From NCBI RefSeq assembly GCF_022605725.1, contig NC_065552.1, forward strand, positions 28,717,879 through 28,781,878: 64,000 bases of DNA, in the 5' to 3' direction. This document shows positions 12,188 to 24,843 of the stretch, piece after piece (position 1 is the stretch's first letter; every line of letters begins with the position of its first letter). The notes under the pieces were generated by a model. That model saw nothing but the letters and a program-made list of their open reading frames with translations. It was not told where the DNA came from and ran no database searches. The stretch is from Anthonomus grandis grandis (lineage: Eukaryota; Arthropoda; Insecta; Coleoptera; Curculionidae). Both the position numbers and the translations under genes were made by a program.

Positions 12188-15115
12188 TTCAAATCAAATC
12201 AAATCAAAAATGGTTTATTTGTCAAAATGTACAGTTTTATAGGTCAATAAAAATTACAAAGAAAAAAAAATTACATTGACAAATAGGACAATTCTCTCGA
12301 TTATAAAACCGTTTTCCCTAGTTAGCACAAGCAAAAAAGGGATGAAAAAGCCCTTTACAATTTACAGAAACGATTTTACAAAAATAAAAATAACGTTTTT
12401 ATATAGGAATGCAAAGTAAGATATAGAATTAATTAACCTAAGATTTTAAGACAGGCAGCGGCAGTGCGACAACGGACGAGCGCAAGGAGAGAGGACAGAC
12501 GAGGCGAAAAAAGACCCCAAAAAATAACCCCAAGATGCGTGCATCGGCCTAGGCTATTAAAAAATATACGTATGTATGTTACGGAAAAAGAAAAAATAAA
12601 ACTAAAAGCGGGATTTTAAAATATAATCTCCGAACATTCCACTGAAAATTAGTATATTATATACACATGTATATCTTCTGTTACATGTTACTATTTCTTG
12701 TATTATGTTATTATACGCATTATCACATTTTATATATCACCCTACTTGAATTAATTGCCAATTATTTGTTCCATAAGTAGTTTAGATTTTATTTGACCAG
12801 AGAAAGCTCCCAAGGGCATTTGCTTTATGTCATTGTTTAAGCCATTCCACATTTGAACAGCTACATACTTAAAAGAACGTTGAAATGCTGCGCTTCTATG
12901 CAATAGTACGATAAAAACGTTATTTCGTGTGGCATGCGCATGTTCGAATTTTTGAAACTGACTTCTTAAATTAAATGGTTGATTATTATTTACTATGCGA
13001 TATACAAAATTATACATATGTAGCTTTCTTCTATTGTTCATATTTAATATTTTATTATTATTGAGATAAGGCGATATATGGTTTCTGTAGGGGATACTAT
13101 AAGAGAATCTCATACAGGAATTTTGGACTTTTTGTATAATTTTTTTATTTTGTGAAGATAAAGAATTTCCATAGACTACGTCACCATAATCAAACAATGA
13201 CAAAATAAGACTATCGCACAATAAGTACTTTTGTTTTGCCGATAAATTTCGCTTGAACTTAAAAAGTTTTTTTAAACGTAAATAAGCAGTTTTCGTTTTA
13301 TTTTTTATGTGTAATTCAAAAGAGAGAGAGCTGTCAAATATAACGCCTAAATTTTTTGCCTCGGAAACAACAGGAATTGAAGTATTATCAACAGATATAG
13401 GATTTAAGGATAAGTTGTGTTCGAGCCTTTGCCTTATATTAAAGTTGGAGCACATAATAAGAATTTTAGATTTTGTGGCATTAAGCTTAAGGTTATGATT
13501 TTCTGCGTATTTATGTAGACTAATTAAATCACGATTAAAATTTTGCAAAGTGGCGTGTTTTATTACTTTGTACATATCAGCCACGTAAATAGAGAAAAGT
13601 AACGGCGATACTATAGAGCCTTGAGGTACTCCCTGGTTAAAAGGTGTAAATTCTGAGTAATGCTTTTCAGACTGCCGAACCACCATAACACAACTGTCTC
13701 TATTACGCAAATAATCCTTGAAAAAATTTACACCGCTCTCTGAAATACCAATATATTTTAATTTTGCCAATAACATATCATGGTTAATCGTGTCAAAAGC
13801 CCTACTAAAGTCCAATAAGGCCATACATGTTGGCTGACCATTCTCCTCATCTACCCTAATATCATTTAAAATACCCACCAAACTTGTAGACGTGCTAAAG
13901 TTTTTTCTGAAACCGGATTGACAATCGGGGATAATTTTATGTTTATCAACAAAATTTGAAATTTGATTAAAAATATGTTTTTCCAGAATTTTAGATGATG
14001 CTGGTAGAATACTAATTGATCTGAGATCTTTATGCTCTTTTGGATTTGAATTTTTTAGAATGGGTTTAATAATTGCCCTTTTCCACACATTTGGAGACTT
14101 TTGTTGAAGAATACATTCGTTAATAATATGCAATAAAGGACTTAAGCAAAAAGGCAAACACAATTTTATATCTTTTATAGAAATACCATCGATTCCCATT
14201 GCATTTGATTTAATAGTCGATATTATTTTAATCATATTGTCTTGGTCCAAAAGCTGGAAATTAAGTTTTATATTATTTATGGTATAATTTTGATAAAATT
14301 CAATACATTCTTTACTTGCAGTATCAGGTAGGGTGGAAACAGTATTAAAAAAATTGCCAATATCTGTTGGATTTGATATGTTAGGAGGTAGCTCGTTTTG
14401 ATATCTTTTTCCTTTGGTTAAGAATAGTTTATCTGCTATTCTCCAAAATTTTTGTTCTTTTTTGTTTGATAATTGATTAAAAAATGTTATTTTTTCTCGT
14501 ATTATAGCATGTTTTGTGTAGTTTCTTAGCTGTTTATAATATTCAAAATGAGGCTGAGATTTACTTTTCAGATATTTTTTATGAGCACGATCACGTAATT
14601 TGATAAGAGTTTTTATATTTTCGGTTATCCATGAACTGTATATTTTCTCTTTAATAATTTTATTTTTAGTCGGAGCATGTGTATTTAAAAGCTGTAAAAT
14701 ATGTTCATTAAAAAACTTCACTTTGTCATTAATATCTATAAGGCGGTACATCTGATCCCAATTTATAAGCAAACCATCGTTTATAAAATTTTCCATATTT
14801 ATGTTGTTATAAACTCTGAAAGTCATGGATTTTTTTTTAACCTTTATGTTATCATATTGAAATATTGAATAAATCAGATTATGATCCGTGATTGTTTCTG
14901 CTATGACAAGCGACTCTGAGTTTAATGACACCAAATCATTACTGCAAATTATATAATCAATAAGGGTACCATCACCAGTGTTCATGTTAATTCTTGTTGG
15001 TTCTGTAATACGCTGTGAAACATTGAAATATTCTAAAATAAATTTAAATCTATTTGAATATGTATTTTGTTTTAAAAAATCAATATTGAAGTCGCCTGTT
15101 ATAATTACTATATGA
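12188..15115 (-). mobile_element. CR1/L2-like LINE, 5'-truncated, with (GATTT)n tail
   Basis: A 5'-truncated non-LTR retrotransposon of about 2.9 kb. It enters inside the endonuclease (GDFNIDFL at about 15100-15077) and an in-frame stop lies just outside at about 15131. One long ORF then runs to 12751. The 3' untranslated region (12190-12750) includes a GC-richer patch at 12450-12550 and ends in three GATTT units on the sense strand (12188-12207). Short microsatellite tails instead of poly(A) are typical of the CR1/L2 group, which agrees with the RT type. No target duplication was found. Confidence 0.8.
12751..15112 (-). CDS. LINE ORF2: endonuclease C-terminus plus RT lacking the YADD box
   Basis: The frame is open from the truncated 5' end; the first internal Met is at 14985, giving 744 residues. 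Order of parts from that Met: endonuclease end (S/TLIDYI, then ETITDHNL with the SDH-type His), linker, RT fingers (SNAMGIDGISIKDI; LRSISILPASSKILEK), motif A (LLDFSRAFDTINHDML), the motif before the catalytic box (FNQGVPQGSIVSPLLFS), thumb and a long C-terminal domain ending KSKLLMEQIIGN. Directly after YVADMYKVIKHATLQ the protein jumps to NFNRDLISLHKYAENHN. The usual segment with YADD, roughly 30 codons, is missing in frame near 13540-13550. Without these aspartates the RT cannot be catalytic. Apart from this deletion and the 5' truncation the ORF is undamaged, so the copy seems young. Confidence 0.85.
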
Positions 15116-16739
15116 ATAAGTTATTGAGAGTCAAATTACAAATTATTTTAAACTTTGCGTCTCTTTGATTGGTCAATTTTTCACTGTTCAAGAAAATCAA
15201 TTATTCATATATACATTATATACTTATGGCTATGTACCATATAAGTACTGTACAGGAAAAAGTTTCATAAAAAAATTTAACTTTGTAATAGTTTGCATAA
15301 GTATAATAATAAAAATTCTTAAAATATCAGAGTGTGTGGATTATAATGTTTCGTAGATCAAATTGTATTTACCACTAATACACTTTTCGATTTTAGAGGA
15401 ATTATTTTAATATACAACTTATTTAATATACATGAGTGTTAAACGTATCGAAAAATATGGTAGAGAGCACAACTAAGTTTCTAACCCCAAAAAATAATGA
15501 GAGAAGATTAAAGATACGTTTACATATTGCTAACTACAGAACTATGACAGAACTAAGAAATATATACATCAACATGGATAAATAAATAGGTCACTAATAA
15601 TCGATGTCTGCTGCATCCTCGATGTTGATTGTCACATTTTTGATAAAGATTTTACAATGAGCAAGGTTTACATTTATAATAGATAAGTTGCAGCAAATTA
15701 TATGTCAAAGATAGCCTTGACTATACAACTGACTCAAGATGTTATAGATTGTTTAGACCGTTGCAAAATCAAGATCCTCTATTAGTGTATAAGACCACAG
15801 TATAATATAACAACGTTTAACAAAAGTTGTTATAGTATACTGTGATAAGACGTTGTACATAAAATGTTAATAAATTTTTATGTAGAAATGTGGAAATAAA
15901 TTCCCTTAAATGTCGTGCCACCAAACTTTCAATATTTTCCATTTTTGTGATTTCCTATAAACCATCAACGCAGTTTCTATAGAATCACCCTGTATATCAA
16001 ATATCTTGTTGATTCTCTAATTAATGTTAAGTAACCATGGATATTTTTTTTCTTTTTACTGTATATTAGATTCCCTATAATGTTCTGTTTGCGGATCTGA
16101 AAAGCACTTTGTTATGCGATTTCAGTTATGAGTTTTGTTAGGTGTTTATTTAATTTTTATTTAATTTCTTATAAGCCAGGGATTAAGATATGTACTACTA
16201 AAAAATATTTAGCAATAAACAACTATTTATTTGAATAATAAAATATTAAATTTAATTTAAATGTCTAACAGTAAATGCACATCCAATTTACATAGCAAAC
16301 AACCAAAACCAAAATAACAGTTTTAATATAATTATATATAGAATTATCTTATTATGTAATATTAAATTTGCATTAAATTAAGCAACAAAACTATTTAGCA
16401 TTACTGTCAGTTACAAAACATGTAACCACTACGACTGACGCTAACTTTTCGTAAGTTTGTGCTAGTATAGCATACAAGCTTTAACATGTAATTTAGGCTA
16501 AAATTTGGATAGAAGGTTTGGCAGAAAGAATATCTCAACTATACTGGGTAATTATGAAAGCTGACACCAAAATAAAGCGTTTGAATTTAATATGGTTTCG
16601 TGATTTTATTGTTTTTTTTTCGGCATTTTCGTAGTATATTTTCAATTTTTGAATGAATTTAAATATTGAATGTAAGCATTGCTCAGACAACGATTGAAGT
16701 ACTTTACTAATACTGATAACCATAGAGTGCGATACTTGC
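15116..16739. other. Non-coding stretch with a hairpin and a transposon end
   Basis: No coding region. A near-perfect hairpin sits at 15796-15844. At about 15987-15997 the sequence ends CACCCTGTATA. Its reverse complement, TACAGGGTGATTCTATAGAA, looks like a mariner-type terminus pointing left, but no transposase or partner end was found. Confidence 0.4.
15796..15844. repeat. 19-bp-stem hairpin
   Basis: The left arm, 15796-15814 (CACAGTATAATATAACAAC), pairs with the right arm, 15826-15844 (GTTGTTATAGTATACTGTG), with a single mismatch. The loop is 11 bases. The immediate flanks do not pair and no gene is adjacent. It could be the core of a tiny foldback element or a hairpin RNA. Confidence 0.6.
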
Positions 16740-19462
16740 AAGGATAAACAGAAATATGTTTAAGTGCGATGGATGCCAAATGGGATTCTGTATTACTGAA
16801 GTATCTACATCTTCTGAAGTTATAATGTGCAGCTGTGTTTTAGAATTATGATATTTCATTGCAAAAAATGTATATCTTTTGACACTTGTATCCTACGGAA
16901 AAAAATAGTTAACGACAAAACAAGGATTATTAAAAGAAGGAATGAAATTTTTGAGTTATTGAGGAAGAAAAATTGATTATTTGGAAAACAGGCAAAAAAC
17001 TTCAATCGAAACACGGATGTCTTACAGCCATATTTTAACCAGTTCAGCAAAACATATTTAAAGCAAATTGGTACAATTGCCGGCCCAGCTGAATAATAAA
17101 GCCAAAACAAAATTAGGACAGGGAATAGATCAAATTGGACTTGATTAAATATTAAGCCATCAGGATTAAAAAGTTCTTAGGAGTACTCACAATACTACAA
17201 ATAGAAATTTAATAATTAAAGGCCCAAGCAGATGACAAAAGGAGGCATTAAAAAAGCATAAAAAGGCATTAAAAAAAGAGGCAGCTAAAAATTATAAAAA
17301 TAAAACAATTAAGGAAAACATGATCGAAAGTTAAATAAGGAAGAATTAGAAAACTGTATTACAACACAAAATTATTTTATTACACCCAAGGATAAACTAA
17401 AATTTACGTGAAAAATTTATATGAAGAATCGGTATTTATGCATAATATATAATAAATAATTTATTTATTTATCTAGACCACCGAATTACTAACGTTAGGG
17501 ACGAGTTTATTTTAAAGAGTGATATGTTAACTAATAAAATAAGTTTAAATAATAAATTACCAACTACATTGCATCTTAATATTCGCAGCGTTAAAACAAA
17601 TTTTAATTAAATAATTTATTTTCTTGAAGGGATTAATCTTGAATATCGACAAATTACGGATGGTGATAGTTTTGGTATTGATAAGTACACTATGTATTAT
17701 AATGAGGCAAAATTAAATAAAAATTATGCAACACTGGTGATACATAAGATCCTTTCTCCATCATGCAGTGACCCACATTAAACTTGATTTAATTGAAAAT
17801 GAGTGGCATTACTGTTAGACCATGTGGCATTTACATGCCACCTTCAACAAGTACAACCGATTTTCTTCTAGACTTGAAAAATTATGATGAAGTATTAAAA
17901 GTCAAATTGGTGTTAGGAGACATAAACATAATTTTGCTTGATAAGTGAAATCAATAGGTATATCTGCTAAATTCTATATTAAATCACTATGAATTTGTGT
18001 CACTTTGGATCATATCTTTCTTAAAAGTCATGGGAGATCTAATTTAAATTATTTATCTTCTGTCATTCATTTTTAAATTAATAATCGTTATCCACCTTAA
18101 CAAATAACAATAAAGTCAGTTCTTACACTGTCACTAAAATCTAATATGTTTTATTAAATAACCTCCTGAATAATCAAAACTTGAATCGTGTACTTAATCG
18201 TCAGGATCTTGAGTCTGCACTTAATTTGTTTAATAACATAATCACTAATATTCTATTTAGTCAAGTTAAGTTAAAAGTCGTCAAGTTAAAAAATATATGT
18301 AGATAAATAATATAAAAAATTAAAATCCTGGATAATAAACGGAATAATATCTAGCATAAGGAAAGGGAACAAAATGAAAAAACAACTCTTAGAGCATAAT
18401 ACACAAGGGAATAAAATAGCTTACGCGATATATCATAATGTTTTACATAATATATTACACCCTAATCAAAAAATGTAAACACGACTTTTATAAAACCCAA
18501 ATTTTGAATATTGGCAGTGACCTTTAAAAATTATTCAAAGTTATAAATGAGGCATCAGATGTATATCATGATGATAACCTTGACATTCACCATTATAATA
18601 AAAACAAATTTAATAATAGAACGGAAATGGCTAATTTTTGTAATGATTTTTTCTTAAATATTAGATATACCACGTTTAAAAAAATTAAATCTCCTCTACA
18701 TTCCATAAAAATCACATTTTATGTTTATTAGACCAACAAATATAAATGACATATTATTATTTTGCTTATCCCCTTTATTTATATAATTAATTTAATTTAA
18801 TTTAATTTTTATTTTTTATTTTTTAATTTAATTAATAATTAGAACAGCTAAGGTACCCAACTCTTTTAAAGTTGATATTGTTAAGCCGATTTACAAGTCT
18901 AGGGAAAAGACCAATACAAGTAGTTACCGTCCAATTAGAATTTTCAATACATTTTCCAAAATGTTTGAAAAATATTTAAAAGACTTTAAACTGATTTTGG
19001 GTTTTTTTTGCTCAAAATAATATTTTGTCTAAAAGGCGATTTCATTTTATTGTGTTTTAGTGGTCTTAGCACAACGTATGCTATTTGTGAACTGTGTATT
19101 TAGGTTATAGATAGTCTGATTAATGATAAAAATTTTCTCGCTGTATTTTTGGATCTAGTCAAGGCATTTGACACAGCTTACACGACCTACTTCTTCAGCT
19201 GCTGGAGGCACCAGAAGACCTGTACTACATCGCCTTTTCTAAATGTGACAAATGCATTTTGCAGCTTAACTGTAGCTTAAAACTATATACTAAAAGTTAT
19301 TTATGGACAAATAATTGCGATTCTACCAATTTACTGTAGACATGTATTTGATATATGGTCACCGTATTGTCTGCCTATTGGTTGCACCTACGGCTTTAAC
19401 TACAAAAAAAAACTGACAATGCTTTGATTATACAAATTGGGTTTTTTAATAAATAAATAAGT
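16740..19462 (+). pseudogene. Degraded full-length-like LINE (ORF1 zinc finger, EN, RT)
   Basis: Three parts appear in the order expected of a Jockey/CR1-type LINE. First is an ORF1 PHD-like zinc finger (KCDGCQMGFCI...SSEVIMCS, about 16760-16850). Next is an endonuclease start (LHLNIRSVKTNFN, about 17565-17605) with a later GDININLLDK motif (about 17917-17945). Last is an RT with VDIVKPIYKS and SYRPIRIFN (about 18870-18945) and motif A FLDLVKAFDTA (about 19145-19180). Stops and shifts are numerous throughout. The catalytic YADD region is missing: after motif A the sequence degenerates to an AAATA-type tail at 19440-19462. An AATTT repeat at 18787-18835 interrupts the RT. Confidence 0.7.
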
Positions 19463-19464
19463 TT

Positions 19465-19800
19465 TTTATTATTTTTAATTTTAGTATTCAAAATAAAATT
19501 AGGTAAGATATAGAAAAGAAAAAACGAGCTCAGAGATCGATAGATAAAACCTCAGCTTCTGTGTATATAAAAAATCTATTATACTTCAAGTAAACTATTG
19601 TCTATAAGATTTATTGAACTTAGATTATAATAAATATAATGAAAGGTATCATTAAAGATATCGAATAAATACGTGAATAGCTCTATTGTCTTCTTCTTTT
19701 CAATATTTGAGCGTGTGAGTTAGTATTTTCTAAATTGATTTATGAATATGTAGCATATTTGTTAAATAAAGAGACATTATTTTAATATAAAAGTGATGAA
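19465..19800 (+). repeat. Penelope-like 3' segment, copy 2
   Basis: This matches the reverse complement of 7600-8000 in order. Shared pieces include AAATCTATTA, CTTCAAGTAAA, ATTATTG-like bases, GAAAGGTATCATTA, TTCTTCTTTTCAAT and TTGAGCGTGTGAGTTAGTA. It begins directly after the tail of the LINE at 16740-19462. No protein part is present. Confidence 0.6.
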
Positions 19801-21849
19801 CTACCCAACAAAATTAGTAAATCATTATGTTCAGTTTTCTTAAATTTTACAACAGTTTGAATCAAGCAGTTCATTCTTCATTCTATTTCAAATTTTCATC
19901 AAACTTTAAACTTTAACTCAATTTCGCTTGGCTCACTGTGTAGAAACAGTTAGTTAAAGTATTTCTATTCAAATGCATCCAAAAGAATGTTTTGAGGCCT
20001 TATAAAGAGGTACGCGTCCAACATACTGAACCAGTTCGTTGAAACCCATTATTAGAAGAAGTAAATTCGCTAAACCGCATCGCTCACGCATCTTGTACCA
20101 CCCGATACAATCCCGTGTTTATGGGATAAACCGCATTTCGTACTGAGAAAAAGCTGGCCAGCTAACGCGAGTGAAAAACTGTAATCAAGAGAAACCAGGT
20201 AAGGTCTCACAACCATTAATTGTCAAAAAACAATAAATACAGTCCACTTTTCTCAACAGTGAGCTTTCGATACAGTACTTTCTTAACAAAAATAAAAATC
20301 AAATAGACACATTATGAATGTAGTAACTTATTATATTGCCTTAACTTTTACTTATTGGATCCAATATAAAGTCTTCAATTTTCTTTTTAGAATTAAAGAG
20401 ATTTTTAATGAGTAGCATATTTATTTTAAATTTTATATAATCTTCTTATTTTTATATAATCTAAGAGCCTTTTAGTTAACTTTATATCATCCGATACGCT
20501 CATTTATTTTAAAGTTTAAAACCTGTTTCAGAAAGATTAGATTGAAATCTTTTTAATGAGGTAAAGTCACGTTTCGCAAAATGGGAAATTTGTTTTTGTA
20601 ATTCAATCCTAATAAGGTGGATCGGATTTCAGTAGCTAACATAAAATTGAGGTAAAATATTCTGTAAAATCTCTGATGACTTTACAACACGGATTTATAA
20701 TTAGGCAGACTTACATACTAAGATAAATTTAGTTTATAAATATAAAATTACAAATACTTAATTTTTTTATATTGACGTTATATTCGTCATATTGTCAATG
20801 TCTAACATTAAAATTTCTAGCTGGTATTAATTTTGTTATAGAGGATAAAAGTACTTGCTCCACTGATTCCAAGAAGTTGCTAAAGGGAACCGACAGTAAC
20901 CTGTAAATGCATAAAATATAACTATTTAAATGCTAACAAAGTACACAATAACTCAATACATTTCTAAGGGTGAAAAACGTTAAGTAATGGAATTATATTT
21001 CTTAGTTTTATAGGAGCAAATGTCACTTTTTAACCCCACTGCTTATTAAATATGCTGGATGGAACAAATACCAACACTTTTTTGACTTTGACTTAGTTTT
21101 AATATCTTTATTACAGTAAAAACCTGTTTTTTTCACTTTTTTAAGAGCAGCGTCGCAATTAACTTGTCATCTGACGCCATTTTTATATAACTCAATGCCT
21201 AAGCACTAAAAATAGATTTTGTGGATGAACTAGAGCTTTTTAAACTCTGTTGAATCTTCCGCCTTTGAAGTCCAAATGCCAGCAGAGCCTACTTGCTAGA
21301 CAGGCACTCTAAGCTGAATTTTTTATGTCGAAAATAGAATGGAAAATCCAAACATCGAAATACAGTCATCATAATCTAGGAACAGGAGAGTAATTAAAGT
21401 TCGAGTTAATACTAGCGTATTAAAAAGTCTAAAGGAAGTTGCAAAGAAAAACTATATAGCTTGGCTGGGTATCTAACTCCTCAGATAATGCTGGTAATGG
21501 CCAATATGCCGCGAATAAATAATCGGAATTGCCAAATTTGCAGGTGTTATCACTAAAGAATATAGTCAGCAAGATACTTAAAACATAGAGATGGAATTAT
21601 GACTTCGCATAAGACAGTTAGAGAAGCGAAATTTGGCCGAAGACGTACCTTGACTTGATATTGACATTCTGGATGTTATAGATAGGTAGATAGATAGGTC
21701 TTTATATTTCAGCAAAAGTCCAAAGAAAAAAAATATATGATTAATATTTAACAAAGAGAAGCTAAAAAAAAGATCAGGTGTCTACTACACACTATCATAG
21801 CATGTAGCAAACTATGTTTTTCATCTCAAGCAAAATAATAAATATACCT
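19801..21849. other. Non-coding stretch, nothing firmly recognised
   Basis: A modestly GC-richer patch lies at 19980-20200 and a TAGATAGG microsatellite at 21680-21702. Bases 21240-21660 have the mixed composition of an old repeat but give no recognisable translation. No gene can be supported. Confidence 0.4.
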
Positions 21850-22400
21850 AATATTAAATTATATTTTAAGGTGATTATTTCCCATTCAATTATATAAAAA
21901 AAGAAAAACTTAATAAACAGCCAAGTCATATCATCAAAAAGTATTTAAAGTATTTTCGAATTAGGAAGAAATTTTGATGGTATTACATTGCTGAAGATTT
22001 ACAAGATAAGTATATTTTATTTTTAATTTAATTTAATTTTACTTATTACTAATATAATTATCTTGATAACGGTAGTAGATGTAGCTACCGAAACATTGGT
22101 TCAAATTAGGTATTTTTAAAAAAGTAGGTCTTCTTGTTGTTTTTATCGTTTTTTAATTTTAATATTCCCAACAAAGTTAGGTAGGATATTGAAAAGAAGA
22201 AACGAGTTCAGAAATTAATAGATTAAACCGTATTATTACAGATTTGAGTTCATATTTCTTTTAAATACGTCAATAAGTCTATTTTCTTCTCGTTTTCAAC
22301 TTTTTGAGCGTGTGAGATAAAAATTTATAAATTGATTTTTGCTATAAGTGACGTAATACTCAATAAAATAAGTAACTCATTATGAATTCGTCACAATAAT
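21850..22400 (+). repeat. Penelope-like 3' segment, copy 3
   Basis: This shares with 7600-8050 (inverted) and with 19465-19800 an ordered set of blocks: TAAGTATATTTTATT, ATCTTGATAACGGTAGTAGAT, CAGATTTGAGTTCATATTTC, TTGAGCGTGTGAGATA and TGACGTAATACTCAATAAAA. The box GTAGCTACCGAAACATTGG at 22081-22099 resembles the 'complementary arm, CGAAAC, TTGG' signature often seen in Penelope pseudo-LTRs. No coding part was seen. Confidence 0.6.
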
Positions 22401-22559
22401 ACAGATTCTACTTACATGAATATTGCTGCACGAATATTGCACCAACGTTGCTGCTGTTTTAATGTAATTTAGCATAAATAAATTAACAAAAAATTTTTTT
22501 TTTATGTTTAATATGCTTTATTTTGTAATAAAGAGTAATAACTCCCCCTTCTTACTGCT

Positions 22560-23125
22560 CTAATAATTACACCTTCTACAACTACTAACTAAAAATTCAT
22601 TTCCTCTCATTTACATAAAACGTCTCGTACCCTTTTAATTCAAAGAAAAAACGAATAGGCACTTCGAAAAGGGTTTGTGACGTGCCCCAAAGGGGATGAT
22701 GACGAAAATTACATAAAGAACGTTAAGGCAACCCACCCTCCAAATACTTAACACACTTTCCTCATATACGTGTGAGACTGACTTTTAATGGGCTCAGAAG
22801 GGGTGGAAAACTTCTGCCTGCATTCGTCTCCTCGTCATGGCGGTTCTCTTTTGGCATATTCTCAAGGAGATAAACTTTGGTTGCTCGAAGAGTAATTTTC
22901 CTCCAGACAATTTAGTTACAATGTTATTTGTATTTGTTTCCTGCTGGGTTTCACTAATAGCTCAGTTACAAAGGGGAGATGTATACATAATTGTTGCGCT
23001 GACGGGTGGGTTGATGTTTATAGTTCTGGCGCCGTTGGAATATTTTCTTTTAGACAGTTGCTTCTGTTATTTTCTTGGGAATATAAGGACATTTAATGTG
23101 TATAAGTTAAATTTTAAAGATTAAC
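22560..23125. other. GC-elevated island, function unknown
   Basis: This block stands out from the AT-rich surroundings. The plus strand has an open frame of 95 codons at 22837-23124 with hydrophobic stretches (TMLFVFVSCWVSLIAQ and ALTGGLMFIVLAPLEYF), and the minus strand is partly open too. I recognise no family, and the frame has no supported promoter or splice context. It could equally be a conserved non-coding element of the surrounding intron. Confidence 0.35.
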
Positions 23126-23542
23126 TGTTTAACCAAACACTTTAAATTATATTTTAATTTTACTTTCTCTGAATTAATTTTCTGGTGAGTAACACAAAAT
23201 AAAAATTAACATTATTTATTAATCACGTAGGGGAGAGTTCCTAGGGACAGTTGTACCTGGGGACAAATCATTTTACAAAAAAAATAAAGATGTTAATATA
23301 CAGGGTATAATATACAAGTTAAGGTTAAAGAAAGAGTCAAATGAGACTTCTATTTTGGAACAAAACATAGGATAAATATAGGGTAATCCTGTGTAATAGT
23401 TTAACAGGAGATAATAATCCAATTTCAGTTACTTACAGTGGTATTAGGAATAACTAAAAAAACTTAATTCAAAATAATCAGCCATTATTCTCAAAGAGAC
23501 TTAGATATATGACCAAAGGAAAAGAAAGTACTACATCATTGC

Positions 23543-23619
23543 TCCGCTTGGCGACAAGGTCTATACTTCGGACTTCAGATCCATGGTCTCTGGTTCGATC
23601 CCTATTTAATTTTTTTTTT
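23543..23619 (+). other. tRNA-like Pol III unit (tRNA pseudogene or SINE head)
   Basis: An A-box-like TGGCGACAAGG at 23550-23560 and a canonical B box GGTTCGATCC at 23592-23601 are spaced 42 bases apart, as in a tRNA gene. A run of ten T (23610-23619) follows, a Pol III terminator. Acceptor and T stems do not pair well. The best anticodon arm, GGA/TCC around a seven-base loop, would read TCA, so this is not a functional tRNA as it stands. A degraded tRNA gene or tRNA-derived SINE head is more likely. Confidence 0.4.
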
Positions 23620-24843
23620 AACTTTTTAATTTTTGTTCTTTCATGGTTGTATTTGTTTTGGTTCTTTTTAAAATAATTAATATAAAATGTACTGGATTTC
23701 GGTGATATTTTGACGTTTTAAAGTTCATATTTTAGTCAATAAAAAAACTTATATTTTAATAATTTTATAACTGCTGAATTTGTTGAAAAGCCTTGAAGGT
23801 GAGTGCAAAATAGTTTTTCATATATTTGGCTAAACCAGGTACAAGATCAAGAAAAATGAGCATTTTTACAGTTTTATGCTTCATTTTTATAGTTTTATGC
23901 TTTAAGATAAATTTAATAGTATCGAAGTGTTAATATACGGATCATAGAACATAATAGTTGGACTGAAAAACTCTGCAAAGCCTTGGTTAGTTGCTAGTTT
24001 ATGTAGAAATATCTGACTAGCCTGGACAGTACACTTCACCTTACTATAAACCTACTATAGTAGAGCTGATATACAAAATGGTAGGAAAAGCAGGAATTCG
24101 TGTCGGTAGGTACCTACCACTTTTGTCTTTTTTGTTTAGCATTTAGGTTATTATCATTATTTTGCTGATGTCTTTTAAAATAAGATCAGAAAAAAGTCGT
24201 ATTGTCAAATTTGTCTCTCTCCAGAATAATTAAGCAAAGCATTATTTTTATTGTCCTAGATATTTACGGCTATTTGTATGAGGGACAAAGTTAAAAAAAG
24301 TTAAACTTTAAAAATCTTGGTAAAATTTTCAAGAATGACTAGAGATTTGAAATACAACTTTCTAGCATATTATCTATAAAATTACTATGTATTAAAGCTC
24401 CAAAATCAGTTGAGATTGCAAATATATCAAAGTCTCATAAAAAAAAATATGGAAAGGAAATACTCGTCGATAGATGCATGCAAAGAATGTATTTTGTAAG
24501 TAGCTGGTTGTGTTCATATTTCATATCTTCTCTTTAATTATTAATTTACTATTTTTACTTCAATTATTAATTTATTTTTAGATAAATAAACGCAGTTATT
24601 CAAGTAATTTCGAAAATTTTCAAGTAGTAAATAAAACTGCTTAAAAAATTTAAAATTAATTAAATTGTATAGAAAAAAATTCTAAATTATCTCAAGTAAA
24701 TTAAAAATATATGAAAAGTGGCTATGTAAAACCATATTAACAAAATCTGAAAAAAAAAAAATTTTAGTAAAAGTGTAATTTTTTATAAATTAAAATAAAA
24801 CTATAAATTTGCTTCCATTAATAAATTATTCTGTCATACTTAC
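23620..24843. other. AT-rich intron 3 sequence adjoining the channel exon
   Basis: No coding frame. The exon to the right has a perfect donor (GTAAGT) at 24843-24838, so on the minus strand this is the beginning of intron 3 of the potassium-channel gene. No matching downstream exon was seen in it. Confidence 0.6.

Noticed and set aside
1..24843. Next exon of the K2P channel (Tyr-Gly of the filter and following helices)
   Set aside because: I looked for a minus-strand acceptor followed by a TAT/TTT GGN start and K2P helix 2 to 4 residues and found none. It is probably outside the window or too diverged to see by eye.
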